From Streptomyces sp. P3 (GTDB taxonomy: Bacteria; Actinomycetota; Actinomycetes; Streptomycetales; Streptomycetaceae): a DNA stretch of 64,000 bases. The notes beneath the pieces were generated by a model that saw only the letters and a program-made list of their open reading frames with translations, was not told the origin of the DNA and made no database searches. Shown here piece by piece: positions 49,354 through 60,836 of this stretch. The translations under genes were made by a program, and so were the position numbers. The DNA is taken from the NCBI GenBank assembly GCA_016893485.2, contig JAFEKX020000001.1, forward strand, positions 5,287,501 through 5,351,500, read 5' to 3'. Each line of letters starts with the position of its first letter. The stretch's first letter is position 1.

Positions 49354-50108
49354 CTACGGCTTGAGCGGGGCTGCTCGCGGAAACCCCCCGCCGGGCGGCG
49401 GGACTTGGGACTCCCAGCGCCAGTGCAGCAGGGCGGCGAACAGCGCGAAGGCGGCGAGGGGAACACAGCCGAGCAGCAGCCCCGGCTCGGTGTCCCGGCC
49501 GGTCACCACCTGCCACAGCAGGACCAGGAACATGGCCAGCAGGACGAACAGGGCGCCGCTGGTGGCCCGTTCCCAGGCCTTGCGGTGACCGGACTGCCGC
49601 CGGATGCGCTCCTCGACCTCGGGCCGCCGCTCCCAGGCCATGCCGCGGTGCGAGGCGGCCGTCTCACGCAGGCCGTCGATCTCGGCCCCGAACTCAGGGA
49701 GTTGACCGTCGTCGACGTGCGGGAGAAGCAGGCGGCGGCCGTCGTTGCCGTAGAGGTAGGTGAGCCATTGGGATTCGCCGCTGCGCTGGTTGCGGCGGGG
49801 CTCGACCCGGATGTCGTAGATGTCGTGCCACCTGCGGTGCCGGGTCCGCACGGCTCCGCGTACGGCGATGCCGTCCGCCGTGACGAAGGTGCGCCGGCGC
49901 CAGACGACGAGCAGAGCCCAGCCGAACAGCCACAGCAGCAGGGCGTCGGCGACCAGCCGGCCCCCTCGCCGAGGATATTGGGGTCCCGATTCATCTGGTA
50001 GACGGAGTTCCCGACGACAAGCGCCATGAGGCCGGACCACACGAGGTGGGCCCGTCGCCGTCGGCCGTACTCCCGTTCCATGCCCCGCTCGTGCGCGTCC
50101 TGGCCCAT
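49354..50108 (-). CDS. PH-domain-like integral membrane protein
   Basis: About 251 residues. The order is basic N-terminus, helices (HLVWSGLMALVVGNSVY and ADALLLWLFGWALLVVW), then a soluble PH-like strand pattern (ADGIAVRGAVRTRHRRWHDIYDIRVEP), then two C-terminal helices. The shape matches bacterial PH-domain (DUF2244/YdbT-like) membrane proteins; the function is unknown. One base is lost near 49965. Convergent with the epoxide hydrolase. Confidence 0.75.
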
Positions 50109-50202
50109 GCCGACTCCCCCGTGTAGGACGGGTAGATGGTAGATCGGCGAGCTGTGCTTGTCAGGGGGCGGGGTATGCCCCGTCTCGCCCCGTACGGCCT
50201 TC

Positions 50203-51664
50203 TTAGTGCGACAGTTCCGAGTCGCTCGGGTACTCCGCTGACTCCGGCGGCGGAGCCGTCGGCGTTCCCGGCAGTCGTACGGTCGCCACCGTGCCGCCGC
50301 CCGGCGCGTGCGCCAACGTCACCTCGCCGCCCGCCTGTTGGACCTGCGGGCGACGATCGACAGGCCCAGGCCGGAACCGGGGAGGGCGCGGGCGCTCGGC
50401 GAACGCCAGAAGCGGTCGAAGACGTGCGGGAGTTCGTCGGCGGGGATGCCGGGGCCGTGGTCGCGGACGGTGAGGACGCCGTGGGTGAGCCGGACGTCGA
50501 TGGTCCCGCCCTCGGGGCTGAACTTCACCGCGTTGTCGAGGATGTTGACCACCGCGCGCTCCAGAGCCGAGGGCTCGGACTGCACGAACCAGGGCTGGAC
50601 GTCCGCGGTGATCGTCAACTCCGGTCCGCGGAGCCTGGCTCGGCGGAGCGCCGCCTCGACGGTGTCCTGGAGCGAGACCACCTGCACGCGCTCACCCCGC
50701 TGGCCCTCCGAGCGGGACAGTTCCTGCAAGTCGCCGATCAGGGACGCCAGTTCGGTCATCTGGGCCTTCACCGAGGCGAGCAGCGCCTTGCGGTCGGCCC
50801 GGGGATCGGGCGGCCCGTCTCCTCGCTGCGGGTGAGGAGCTCGACGTTCGTACGGAGGGAGGTGAGGGGGTGCGCAGCTCGTGACCGGCGTCCGCGATGA
50901 GCTGCTGCTGCAGCTCGCGGGAGTTGGCCAGGGAGGTCGTCATCGAGTTGAACGACCGGGAGAGCCGGGCGATCTCGTCGTCACTGTCCTCGTCCACGGG
51001 GATCCGGATGGCCAGGTCCTCAGTGCGGGCCACGTGTTCAACGGCCTCGGTGAGTTTGTCCACCGGACGGAGACCGGCACGGGCGACGGCGAGGCCTGCG
51101 GCGCCGGCGCCGACGACTCCGATACCGGAGACGAGGAGCAGGATGAGGGCCAGTTCGTTGAGGGTCGATTCAGTGCCCTTGAGGGGGCCGCGAGAAGCAG
51201 GGCGACCCCCTGCGAGTCGGTCTGGTCGACTCCCAGGTACAGGGTCAGCACGCGAACGGAGTTGCCGTCCTCGTCGGTGCCGTTGCGGAAGACGGCCTCT
51301 TTGCTGTTCGCGCTCTTGATGACGTTCTTGTCGGTGCCAGTGGCCTTGATGATGCCAGGGGAGGACGGGTCGACGCAGGGCGCGCCCTCCTCCTTGACGG
51401 CCTCCACGTATTCGGTCCGGCCGGAGAACATGTCGCTGTTCTTCTGCGGGGTCTGCGTGCACCTCTGCAGCAGTGCCTGAACCGTGCCGGGCCTGCGCAC
51501 CATGTCCTTCAGATCACCGTCTACCTGGTCGTACAACTTCCCTGCACGATGAACCAACAGGTGACCGACACCGCGGCCACCGCGAACGCCACCGCCGCCG
51601 CCACCAACATCGCCAGCCGCGACCGAATCGGCAGCGTGCGGAACCGGTGTCCGAGCTTGCTCAC
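50203..51664 (-). CDS. Membrane sensor histidine kinase
   Basis: About 488 residues. TM1 (MLVAAAVAFAVAAVSVTCWF), extracytoplasmic sensor domain of about 130 residues, TM2 (ALILLLVSGIGVVGAGAAGLAV), HAMP, DHp with phospho-His in DAGHELRTPL, and an ATPase with NILDNAVKFS, DHGPGIP and GSGLGLSIVA. GTG at 51664 overlaps the regulator stop (GTGA). Bases are lost near 51190, 50870, 50815 and 50333. It resembles MprB/CseC-type envelope stress kinases; the HtrA-like neighbour supports that. Confidence 0.9.
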
Positions 51665-52397
51665 TCCGCCCCACCCTGTCGCAGTACATAGCCCACGCCC
51701 CGGACGGTGTGCACAAGCCGAGGCTCGCCCCCGCCTCCGTCTTGCGGCGGAGGTACATCACGTACACGTCGAGGGAGTTGGAGGACGGCTCGAAGTCGAA
51801 GCCCCAGACGGCCTTGAGGATCTGCTCGCGGGTGAGGACCTGGCGCGGATGCGCGAGGAACATCTCCAGGAGGGTGAACTCCGTGCGGGTCAGCTCGACT
51901 TGGCGGCCGTTGCGGGTGACCTCACGGGTCGCGAGGTCCATGCGGAGGTCGGCGAAGGTGAGGGAGTCGTCCTCGGGGCCGGCACCGGCCGCTGCCGCCG
52001 CCGCGTAGGAGCTGCGGCGGAGCAACGCCCGTACCCGCGCGAAGAGTTCGTCGAGTTCGAACGGCTTGACCAGGTAGTCGTCCGCGCCCGCGTCGAGCCC
52101 GGTGACGCGGTCGCCGACGGTGTCGCGGGCGGTGAGCATCAGGATCGGGGTCGTCGTGCCCGCGCCGCGCATCCGGCGGGCCGCCGTCAGGCCGTCCATG
52201 CGCGGCATCTGGATGTCGAGGACGACCAGGTCGGGCTGGTACGCGGTCGCCTTCTCCAGCGCGTCCGCGCCGTCGACGGCCACCTCGGTGTCGTACCCCT
52301 CGAAGGCCAGGCTGCGCTGGAGTGCTTCGCGTACCGCCGGCTCGTCGTCGACGATCAGGATGCGCTGGGTGTCACGGTCGCCTTCGGCGGGACTCAT
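51661..52397 (-). CDS. OmpR-family response regulator
   Basis: About 245 residues. Receiver with acidic pair in ILIVDDEPA, phospho-Asp in LVVLDIQMPRMDG and Lys in YLVKPFELDEL; an Ala-rich linker; winged helix RTEFTLLEMFLAHPRQVLT to VHTVRGVGYVLRQ. ATG at 52397. One base is lost near 51731 close to the end. Paired with the kinase just downstream. Confidence 0.93.
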
Positions 52398-52417
52398 GGG
52401 CTGGATTCCTCGGGTGC

Positions 52418-52429
52418 GGGGGGGGGGGG
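52418..52429. repeat. G12 homopolymer upstream of the response regulator
   Basis: Twelve consecutive G residues lie about 21-32 nt upstream of the regulator start. The length is uncertain given the indel pattern of this sequence. Confidence 0.6.
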
Positions 52430-52575
52430 CAACGGACGGCTGGTCGCCTTCAGCCTCGCATGTTTCCCGCCCGGTGCGTGAAGAGAGGAGAGGGGATGAG
52501 AGGGGAGAGATCGGGAGGGGTCGGGAGGGGTTGGGAGGTGTGGGGTGAAACAGGGGCCTCGGGCGGAGTCCGGTC

Positions 52576-52782
52576 TCAGCCGCGCATCGTCTGAAGGCGG
52601 TTGAGCGGGACCTTGCGGTGGTGCGGGCGGGCCGCGCTGGTGCGCAGGCCCATCAGCTCCGGGACGGCCGCCACTTCCGGCGCCCGCACCTGCGGCGCGT
52701 GCAGTTCGTACGCCACCCCGAGGGCCAGGCCGAGACCGGCCGCTCCGGTGTCGGTCACCGTGTGCGAAACCTGCTTGATCAT
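52576..52782 (-). CDS. Small hypothetical protein downstream of the HtrA-like protease
   Basis: 68 residues, intact. ATG at 52782 has GGGAG 7 nt upstream. The N-terminal half is hydrophobic (GAAGLGLALGVAYELHAPQV), the C-terminal half basic. No family recognised. It lies 36 nt after the htrA stop and 178 nt before the response regulator, all on the same strand, so it may be cotranscribed. Confidence 0.7.
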   Translation of the reverse strand: MIKQVSHTVTDTGAAGLGLALGVAYELHAPQVRAPEVAAVPELMGLRTSAARPHHRKVPLNRLQTMRG

Positions 52783-52818
52783 GACGTACTCCCTACGTTG
52801 GTTCGTGTGGCGCGGTGC

Positions 52819-54068
52819 CTACTTGTCGGAGCCGCCCGCCCGCAGCGACGCGAGGTCCGCCTTGACGGTGTTGATCGGGATGGCGAAGCCGAGGCCGACG
52901 CTGCCCGCGTCGGACGACGAGGACGAGGAGTCCGAACTCGCCGAGTACATCGCGGAGTTGATGCCGATGATGTTGCCGCTCGCGTCGATGAGGGCGCCGC
53001 CGGAGTTGCCGGGGTTGAGGGACGCGTCCGTCTGGAGCGCCTTGTACGTCGTGGTGGACGTACCGGTGTCGCCGTTGAACTGCTGGCCGCCGAACTGGAA
53101 GGGCCACTGGCCGTCGCCGCCGGAGTTCTGCCCCTGGTTCTCGTCCGTCGAGACGGTCACGTCACGGGAGAGGGAGGAGATGATGCCGCTGGTGACCGTG
53201 CCGGTCAGGCCCTCGGGGAGCCGATCGCGACGACGGTGTCACCGACCTGGACGCCGGCGGAGTTGCCGAGGGTGGCGGGCTTGAGGCCGGAGGCGCCCTC
53301 CAGCTTGAGGAGCGCGAGGTCCTTCTTGCTGTCGGTGCCGACGACCTTCGCGGTGTACGACTTGCCGTCGCTCGTCTTGACCTTGATGGTCGAGGCGCCG
53401 GAGATGACGTGGTTGTTGGTGATGATCTGGCCGTCGCTGGTGAGGATGACCCCGGAACCGGTCGACGAGCCGTTGCTGAGCGTCGCGTTGACCTCGACCA
53501 CGCTCGGGCTGACGGTCGCGGCGATGGTGGCGACGTCGCCCTTCTTGCTGGAGGGCACGACGGCCGTGGTGGTGCTGGAGGTGGCGACGGTGTCCTTGCC
53601 GGTCAGCTCCTGGAAGGCGTAGGCCGTGCCGCCGCCGACGGCCGCGGCGACGATCGCCACCGCCGCGAGCAGGGCGATCGGGCCGCGCCGGGTCTTCTTC
53701 GGCCGGGGCGCGTCGCCCTGGACGTGGGTGAGGAGAGCCGTGTCGCCGCCGCCGTGACCGCTGCCGTCGGCGGCGGGGGCCGTCCCGTCACCGCCGCCGT
53801 ACGCTCCGCCGTCGGCGCCGAAGGCGGCCTGCGGGGCGGGCGAGGGGGGGGGGGTGCGTCGGCCACCCGGACGCGGCCGGCTGCTGCGTCTGCTGGACGG
53901 GCTGCGCGGGCTGCTGCACCGGCTGCTGGGCCTGCTGCGGCTGGTAGGCCGGCGGGGGCGGCCATTCCGGGTTCACGGGAGAAGAGGCGTGCTGCTGCTG
54001 GGGGTACGCCTGCGGCTGGTCGCCCTGGGGGTCTCGTACTCGCCGCTGCGGCGGAAGCTCTCGGTCAT
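52819..54068 (-). CDS. HtrA/DegP-like membrane serine protease without visible PDZ domain
   Basis: About 417 residues. Long Gln/Pro-rich cytoplasmic N-region (repeats such as QPVQQPAQPVQQTQQP), one helix (PIALLAAVAIVAAAVGGG), then a chymotrypsin-fold domain with His in ITNNHVISG, Asp in SKKDLALLKL and Ser in NPGNSGGALI. The protein ends soon after the protease domain, so the usual PDZ domain is missing. ATG at 54068. Frameshifts near 54030, in the G run at 53844-53854, and near 53220. Confidence 0.88.
53844..53854. repeat. G11 homopolymer inside the HtrA-like gene
   Basis: Eleven G in a row (C11 on the coding strand) at a point where the reading frame shifts; ten would restore the frame. It encodes a Pro stretch in the disordered N-region. 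Confidence 0.7.
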
Positions 54069-54408
54069 GGAACAGAGCCTGGCGCGCGATCATGAGAGGT
54101 ACCTGAGTGCCCGCTGAGAAGCCCGACAGAACCTCGTATGCCCGATATAAAGACGCCGGATCCCCGGAAACTCGGGGAAACGGGAGGTTGCGGGGAGTGA
54201 GGGCACGGCACGCGCCGGACGAATACTTGTGTGACCCCTGTGCGGCCCGTGTGCGCGGTGACAGCCGGGGCCTACGATCTCCGGGCCGGAGGGGGCTCCG
54301 CGATCAGCGCCGGTACATGCGTCGTCAGAACAGCATGGCACCGGCTCCGCGTGGACGCGTCGTACGCCCTTCTCGGGCCCACTACGACACCCACACCAGG
54401 AGCCCTGA
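54069..54408. other. Divergent region between htrA-like and trypsin-like genes
   Basis: This 340-nt gap contains a small hairpin CCCCG-GAAACT-CGGGG (54162-54177). Promoters for both genes must lie here; I cannot assign boxes. No gene is supported. Confidence 0.45.
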
Positions 54409-56159
54409 GTGATACGTGCCCTGCGCGGCCGGCTGAGACGCCCCACCACGGCGTTCCCGGCCGCCGCTCTCGCGCTGGCCCTGAGCTGTGCCGGCGTTCT
54501 CGCGGCGCAGCCCGCCACCGCCGCCGACGGCCCGCCCGGACTGCCGTCCACCACCGCCGCCGCCCCGGCGATCCCGCAGCACACCGCCTCCGACAAGGAA
54601 CTGCGCTCCCGTGTCGTCGACGCCGCGGGGACCCAGGCGGCCGAGAAGAAGACGCCGAGCAGGACGCCGTTCATCATCGGCGGCACCGAGACCACCATCT
54701 CCAGCGCGCCCTGGATGGTCCAGCTCGCCTATTACGACGACACCAGCGGCGACGGCTACTTCTGTGGCGGCACCCTGGTCGCCCCGAACAAGGTCCTCAC
54801 CGCCGCGCACTGCGTCGCGGGCCTGGACTGGACGAAGAACGGCGCGGTCCTGGCCGGCGCCACCGGCCTCTACGACGACACCACCGGCACGGTCGCGGGC
54901 GTCCTGCACCAGTGGAACCACCCGCGCTTCAACGCCGAGACCGCGCAGAACGACATCGCGGTGCTCACCCTGGACCGCCCGCTGGACCAGCAGTGGATGC
55001 GCCTGGCATACCTGAACGACCTCGCGTACGTCAGCCCGGGGCAGACCGCCACGGTCTACGGCTGGGGCCTGACCTCCGGCACCGGCACCGACCTCTCGGC
55101 GAACCTGCGCAAGGCCACCCTGCCGATCGTGCCCGACGCCACCTGCGACAGCGCGATGAAGTCCGTGCTGGGGGACGACGAGTTCATCGAGGGCTCGATG
55201 TTCTGCGCGGGCACCCCGCCTCCGGCGCCGACGAGGGCACCACCAGCCCCTGCAACGGCGACTCCGGCGGCCCGGTGATCGCCGACAACAAGATCATCGG
55301 AATCGTCTCCTGGGGCGTGGCCGGCTGCACCGCCAAGGGCGCCTACCCGGTCTTCACCAAGGTCGGCTCCTACGCCTGGGCGGCCCAGCCGCGCATCGAC
55401 GACACCGACCTGTCCTACGACGGCCGCGCCGACCTGCTCGGCCGTACGCCCTCGGGCGGGCTGTTCCAGCAGGACAGCAAGGGCACCTCGCTCGCGCAGC
55501 GCGTCTACCAGGGCAACGGCTGGCAGACGGCCGGCTGGGCGCTCCAGGCCGACCTGGACCGGGACTACTTCCAGGACCTGATCATCCGGGACGCGACGGA
55601 CGGCCACCTGTACCGCGAGTACGTGGACCACAGCACCGGCGAGTACACCTGGAAGCAGATCGCCTCGGTGTGGGGCGGCTACACGTCGTACGCGATCCCC
55701 GGCGACCTGACCGGAGACGCCCGCCCCGACCTGGTCGCGGTGGACGCCGACGGCTCGGTCTACCTCTACCCGGGCAAGGGCGACGGCGCGTTCTACGGCA
55801 AGGTCAAGGTCGTCGACAGGTCCTGGAAGAACGTCAAGATCTTCGGCCACGGCGACCTGACCGGTGACGGCCGCGCCGACCTCCTGGTCCGCAACTCCTC
55901 CGGCGTGCTCTACCTCTACGCCGGCACCCAGGTCGAGCACACCCCGTGGAAGCCCCGCGTCCAGGCCCGCACCGGCTGGAACTTCACGTCGTACGTCGCC
56001 AACGGTGACGTCACGGGAGACGGCGTCGCGGATGTGATCACCCGCGACTCGGGCGGCACGCTGTGGCTGTACCCGGGCACCGGCAAGGCGACGACGGCGC
56101 TCTTCGGGACGCCGGTCAAGCTGGGCACCGGCTACAACCAGTACAACCTGCTGTTCTGA
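54409..56159 (+). CDS. Secreted trypsin-like protease with C-terminal FG-GAP/VCBS repeats
   Basis: About 583 residues. Signal peptide (LRRPTTAFPAAALALALSC to AATAADG), propeptide, mature start FIIGGTETTIS, then trypsin with His in LTAAHCVAG, Asp in QNDIAVLTL and Ser in CNGDSGGPVI (Asp at the S1 base implies Arg/Lys preference). The C-terminal ~240 residues are repeats with DxTGDxxADL motifs (DLTGDARPDLVAV, DLTGDGRADLLVR, DVTGDGVADVITR). GTG at 54409. One base is lost near 55217. Confidence 0.9.
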
Positions 56160-56187
56160 ACCCCGCCGAGTGAGACGGCGGTCCTGC

Positions 56188-57212
56188 TCAGCCCTCGCAG
56201 CCGCAGGACTGCCGTATCACCAGCCGGGACGGGAACACCTTCAGCCGCTCGCGGCGGGAGCCCGCCACCCGCAGGCCGTCGTCCAGGACGAGGTCGACGG
56301 CCGCGCGGGCCATCGCCGGGCGGTCCGATGCGATCGTTGTCAGCTTCGGGTCCGCGAGGGCGGCTTCCTTGATGTCGTCGAAGCCGATGACACCCAGCTC
56401 GCGCGGCACGTCGATGCGCAGCTCGCGCGCGGCCCGCAGCAGGCCGATCGCCTGGTCGTCGGTGGAGCAGAAGATCGCGGGCGGGCGCCGGGGTCCGGAG
56501 AGGATCCCGAGGGCGACCTGGTAGGCGTCGTAGCGGTTGTACGGCGCTTCGAAGAGGCGGCCCTCGGTCGGCAGCCCGGCCTCGGCCATCGCCCGCCGCC
56601 AGCCCTCGACGTGGTCGGAGACCGGGTCGCCGACGGACGGCGTCTCCGCCGTACCGCCCATACAGGCGACGTAGTCGTAGCCGTGCTCCAGGAGGTGGCG
56701 TACGGCGAGCTGCGCGCCCCGAGGTCGTCCGTGACCACGGCCACGTCGTCGATCGCCTCGGGGCGTTCGTGCAGGAGGACGACCCGGGCGTCCCAGGCGT
56801 CGATCTCGGCGGCCGCGTTGTCGTTCAGCGCGTGGCTGACGAGGATCAGACCGGAGACGCGCATCCCGAGGAACGCGCGGAGGTAGTGCACCTCGCGCTC
56901 GCCCACGTAGTCGGAGTTGCCGACCAGCACCATTTTTCCGCGCTCGGAGGCGGCCTGTTCCACCGCGTGCGCCATCTCCCCGAAGAAGGGCTGGCGCGCG
57001 TCCGGCACGATCAGGCCTATGAGGTCCGTGCGCCGCGAGGCCATGGCCTGGGCGACCCGGTCCGGCCGGTACCCCAGTTCCTTGATCGCGGCGAGGACAC
57101 GCTCGCGCGTGGCCGGTGCGACCGGCCGGGGTCCGTTGTTGATGACATAGCTGACTACGGCGGTCGAAGTACCCGCCAGCCGCGCCACATCATCCCGAGT
57201 CACCTTGGCCAC
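56188..57212 (-). CDS. LacI family transcriptional regulator
   Basis: About 342 residues. Helix-turn-helix TRDDVARLAGTSTAVVSYVI at the N-terminus, hinge, then periplasmic-binding fold (GLIVPDARQPFFGEMAHAV, FDDIKEAALADPKLTTI). The C-terminus has two Cys (QSCGCEG), as often seen in this subgroup. ATG at 57212. One base is lost near 56718. No sugar genes lie nearby, so its targets are not indicated. Confidence 0.92.
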
Positions 57213-57340
57213 GCGCGGAGTCTACGCGGATGGACCCGCTCTGGGCAGGGCGTTTCGAAGCTTCTCCGTGCTTCTCGGTGTTCCGCGCACCAGCTGTGCG
57301 CGGAGGCGAACCGATAAGCGACACCCTGCCCGGATACGGC

Positions 57341-58139
57341 TTACGCCTCGGCCGGGATCTCGGCCGCGTCCAGCGCGGTCGAGTCGGCCGTCTCGTCCGC
57401 ATCCTCCGGCTTTGCCCCGGCGAGAGCGGCGCTCGCCTTGAGCTTTGCCTCCTCGCCGCCCCGGTCGCCCTTCTCCGGGGTAACGAATCGATAACCCACG
57501 TTCCGGACGGTCCCGATCAGCGACTCGTGCTCGGGGCCGAGCTTGGCGCGCAGGCGTCGTACGTGGACGTCGACCGTCCGCGTGCCACCGAAGTAGTCGT
57601 AGCCCCAGACCTCCTGGAGCAGCTGGGCGCGGGTGAAGACGCGGCCCGGGTGCTGGGCGAGGTACTTGAGGAGCTCGAACTCCTTGAAGGTCAGGTCGAG
57701 GACCCGGCCCTTGAGCTTGGCGGAGTACGTCGCCTCGTCCACGGAGAGGTCGCCGTTGCGGATCTCCATGGGGAGTCGTCGTTGACGATCTGCTGGCGGC
57801 CCATGGCCAGGCGCAGCCGGGCCTCGACCTCGGCGGGGCCCGCCGTGTCGAGCAGGACGTCGTCGATGCCCCAGTCGGCGGTGACGGCGGCGAGGCCGCC
57901 CTCGGTGACGACGAGGATGAGCGGGCACCCCGGACCGGTGGACCGGAGCAGCTGGCACAGGCTGCGCACCTGGGGCAGATCACGGCGGCCGTCGATCAGG
58001 ATGACGTCGGCACCGGGGGTGTCGACGAGGGGGGGCCTTCCGCCGGTGCCACGCGCACGTTGTGCAGCAGCAGGCCAAGGGCCGGAAGCACCTCCGTCGA
58101 CGGCTGGAGGGCATTGGTCAGGAGCAGCAGAGAACTCAT
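57341..58139 (-). CDS. glnR: GlnR, OmpR-type global nitrogen regulator
   Basis: About 266 residues. Atypical receiver ([19 protein letters not shown]) without the normal acidic pair, but with [15 protein letters not shown]; winged helix [19 protein letters not shown] to [13 protein letters not shown]; a flexible acidic/Ala-rich C-tail. GlnR is an orphan regulator that activates glutamine synthetase and ammonium uptake genes and does not use normal phosphorylation. ATG at 58139. Bases are lost near 58030 and 57775. Confidence 0.94.
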
Positions 58140-58330
58140 ACGTCTGGTTCCTCCTCGGTCCCTGCGAGGACGTGTGTCGTGCGGCACAGCGTTTGCGGTC
58201 CCGGGGCCCTGTATCACCGGCGTCCACCTGTGGTTTCCCGTGGTGTACCGCTTCGTATACAACGCTCCTGAAAGCACAAAAGGACCCGGGGCTTCTCTGC
58301 CCGAGTCCTCTGTCCAGCAGAATAGCCCAC

Positions 58331-59231
58331 ATGAGCGCTGGTACGGCAGGTCATGTGGCACGATCCACCGTTCGTCCGAACTCTGAGACGATCAGACGTA
58401 CACCTTTGCGGACGTTTCTGCACACCGACGACGGGGTGACGATCGATTCCGTATACGAACCGGGGGCGGCCGTATACGACGCCTCGCGGTCACCTTCCGG
58501 TGATCCCGTGTTCGTCGTGGCGCACGGTTTCACGGGCGACGTGGACAAGCCCCATGTACGGCGCGTGGCCGAGGCGTTGGCGCAGTACGGAGCGGTGGTC
58601 ACGTTCTCGTTCCGGGGTCACGGAGCCTCCGGCGGACGGTCCACCGTGGGCGACCGCGAGGTGCTGGATCTGGCCGCTGTGGTCGCCTGGGCGCGCGAAC
58701 AGGGCACGCGCGCGTGGTCACCGTGGGCTTCTCGATGGGCGGTTCGGTGGTGCTGCGGCACGCGGCGCTGTACGGATCGGGCCGCTTCGAAAGTTCACCG
58801 GGTGATTCCGGGGTTCGGGGCGCGAGGGGCGCACGGAAGCGCACACGGACGCGGTGGTTTCGGTGAGTGCGCCGGCCCGCTGGTACTACAGAGGCACCGC
58901 CCCCATGCGCAAGCTGCACTGGCTGGTGACCCGCCCCGAGGGCCGGCTCGTCGGCCGCTACGGCCTCAAGACCCGCATCCAGAACGGCGGTTGGGACCCG
59001 GTCCCGCTCTCCCCGGTCGAGGCGGTCCCGCGCATCGCGCCCACCCCGCTGCTGATCGTGCACGGCGAACGCGACGGCTACTTCCCCGTCGACCACCCCC
59101 GGATGCTGGCCGAGGCCGCCGCCGACCACGCGGAACTCTGGCTGGAGCCGGGCATGGGCCACGCGGAACACGCGGCCACCGACGACCTGCTGGCCCGCAT
59201 CGGTCGCTGGGGCGGTGCACAGGACAGCTAG
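58331..59231 (+). CDS. Alpha/beta hydrolase (serine hydrolase)
   Basis: About 301 residues. Oxyanion segment [24 protein letters not shown], nucleophile Ser in [12 protein letters not shown], Asp in [10 protein letters not shown] and His in GMGHAEHAA. Likely esterase or similar of unknown substrate. ATG at 58331. Bases are lost near 58712 and 58800-58850. Adjacent to MoaD-like and GlnR genes, which gives no clear link. Confidence 0.87.
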
Positions 59232-59283
59232 CCTGGCGGGTGTTGACGCCGGATCCGTCGACACCGATCTATCGAGGAAGCAC

Positions 59284-59537
59284 ATGCCAAAGGTCACGGT
59301 GCGCTACTGGGCCGCCGCGAAGGCCGCGGCCGGCACCGCCGAGGAGCCGTACGACGCGGACACCCTCGCCGACGCCCTCACCGCCGTCCGCGAGCGACAC
59401 CCCGGGAACTCACCCGCGTCCTGCTGCGATGCTCGTTCCTCGTCGACGGTGACCCCGTGGGCACCCGCGGACATGAGACGGTACGGCTGGCCGAGGGCGG
59501 CACGGTCGAGGTGCTCCCGCCGTTCGCAGGAGGATGA
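59284..59537 (+). CDS. MoaD/ThiS-like sulfur-carrier protein
   Basis: About 84 residues with a ubiquitin-like pattern and C-terminal Gly-Gly (VEVLPPFAGG), which is adenylated and thiocarboxylated to carry sulfur. YWAAAKAAAGTAEE is typical of MoaD. It may serve molybdopterin or another thio-transfer path. The stop overlaps the next start by 4 nt. One base is lost near 59408. Confidence 0.85.
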
Positions 59538-60660
59538 GCGAAGCGATGAGCAACCAGCCGTACGAGGGTTATGGCGAGGGCTACGACCCCTACGCCCAGC
59601 AACAGCGGCCCCAGCAGGCGCAGGCCTGGCCCGGGCATCAGCAGCAGCCTTACGACGACGCGCAGGCCGACCAGCAGTACACCCAGCAGTGGCAGGGCCA
59701 GACCTGGGACACCCAGGTCCAGCAGACGAGACCCGCCGCGTCCGACCTGGCGTACTTCCCGCCGCAGAACTACCAGGCGGAGTCGCGGAGTTACGACCCC
59801 TACGCGCAGGCCCAGCCCCCAGGCCCGACGTGCCCGAAGCGCAGGCCCCCGCCCCCTCGGTCGGCGACGGCTACGGCCCGCCCTCCCTCGCGGGCAACGC
59901 CCGCATCACCGACGCCCAGCGGGCCAGGCTCGAAGGCCGTTCGCCGATCATCGAGCCGGGCATGCAGCCCGCCGGGCTCACCGCCGTCCTGGCGCTCATG
60001 CTCTCCGTCACCGCGCAGATCGGGTCGTACGCCCTCGTCGTACCGCTCGTCGTCCTCCAGGCGGTGACGGCGGCGGGCTGGTTCCGGCTGAACGGGATGT
60101 GGCCCGCGCGGCAGGGCATCGCGCTCGCCTTCGCCGGGGCGCTCGTCGCGGACGTGGCACTGCTCGCGGCCGGCCGGGAGAACGGCCCCGCCGCGATCCT
60201 CGGCACCCTCGGTGTCTGGGTGCTGCTCTCCCTGGTCATGCAGCTGCGCTCGCACGCCGACCCGGACACCCGGATCACCGGCCTGATGGCGACGGTCGCC
60301 TCGGCGGCCCTGGCCATCGTCGCGACCGGGCACCTCGCGGCCGACCCGGACGCGGTGACGGTCGGCGCGGCGGCGGTCGCGGTGGCGATCCTGGCCCGCG
60401 CGCTGCCGCTGCCGACGGCGGCGTCGGTCGTCGTCTCACTGCTCGCCGCCGCCGGCGCGGGCATCGCGGTGGGCGGGATGACGGGCATGGGCGCGAAGGG
60501 CGCGCTGCTCGGCGCGGGCGCGGGGGTCTGCGCCCTCGTCGGCCACCGTGTGGCGAGCTACGACTACCCGTCCCGCTTCGTCCACTTCACGGCCGGTGTG
60601 GCCCTCCCGCTGGCCGTCGCGGCCCCCGCGGTGTACGTGCTGGGGCGCGCGCTCGGCTAG
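59534..60660 (+). CDS. Integral membrane protein with Gln/Tyr-rich N-tail
   Basis: About 376 residues. The first ~135 are low-complexity (PYAQQQRPQQAQAWPGHQQQ type, Tyr/Gln/Pro), then a polar segment (ITDAQRARLEGRSPIIEPG) and about eight helices in a Gly/Ala-rich membrane domain. No transporter motif is recognised. ATG at 59534 overlaps the MoaD stop. One base is lost near 59825. Confidence 0.82.
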
Positions 60661-60836
60661 GCCGGGCGCCGGGGCCGCACGGTCAAGTGCCGTGTCGTAG
60701 GCGGGAGTTAAGAGACCTGTCACAGGTGATCGACAATTTCGCGGTACACGCGTCGGACAGGACTACTCTCGCGCTGGGCGGCCACCAGGTCGTTGTACCG
60801 CTTTCGTCGACGACCACCAGGTGGGGATCTCCGTAC

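Noticed and set aside
57230..58330. Plus-strand frame running through glnR into the hydrolase gene
   Set aside because: Antisense to glnR, with no recognisable protein pattern before the ATG at 58331.
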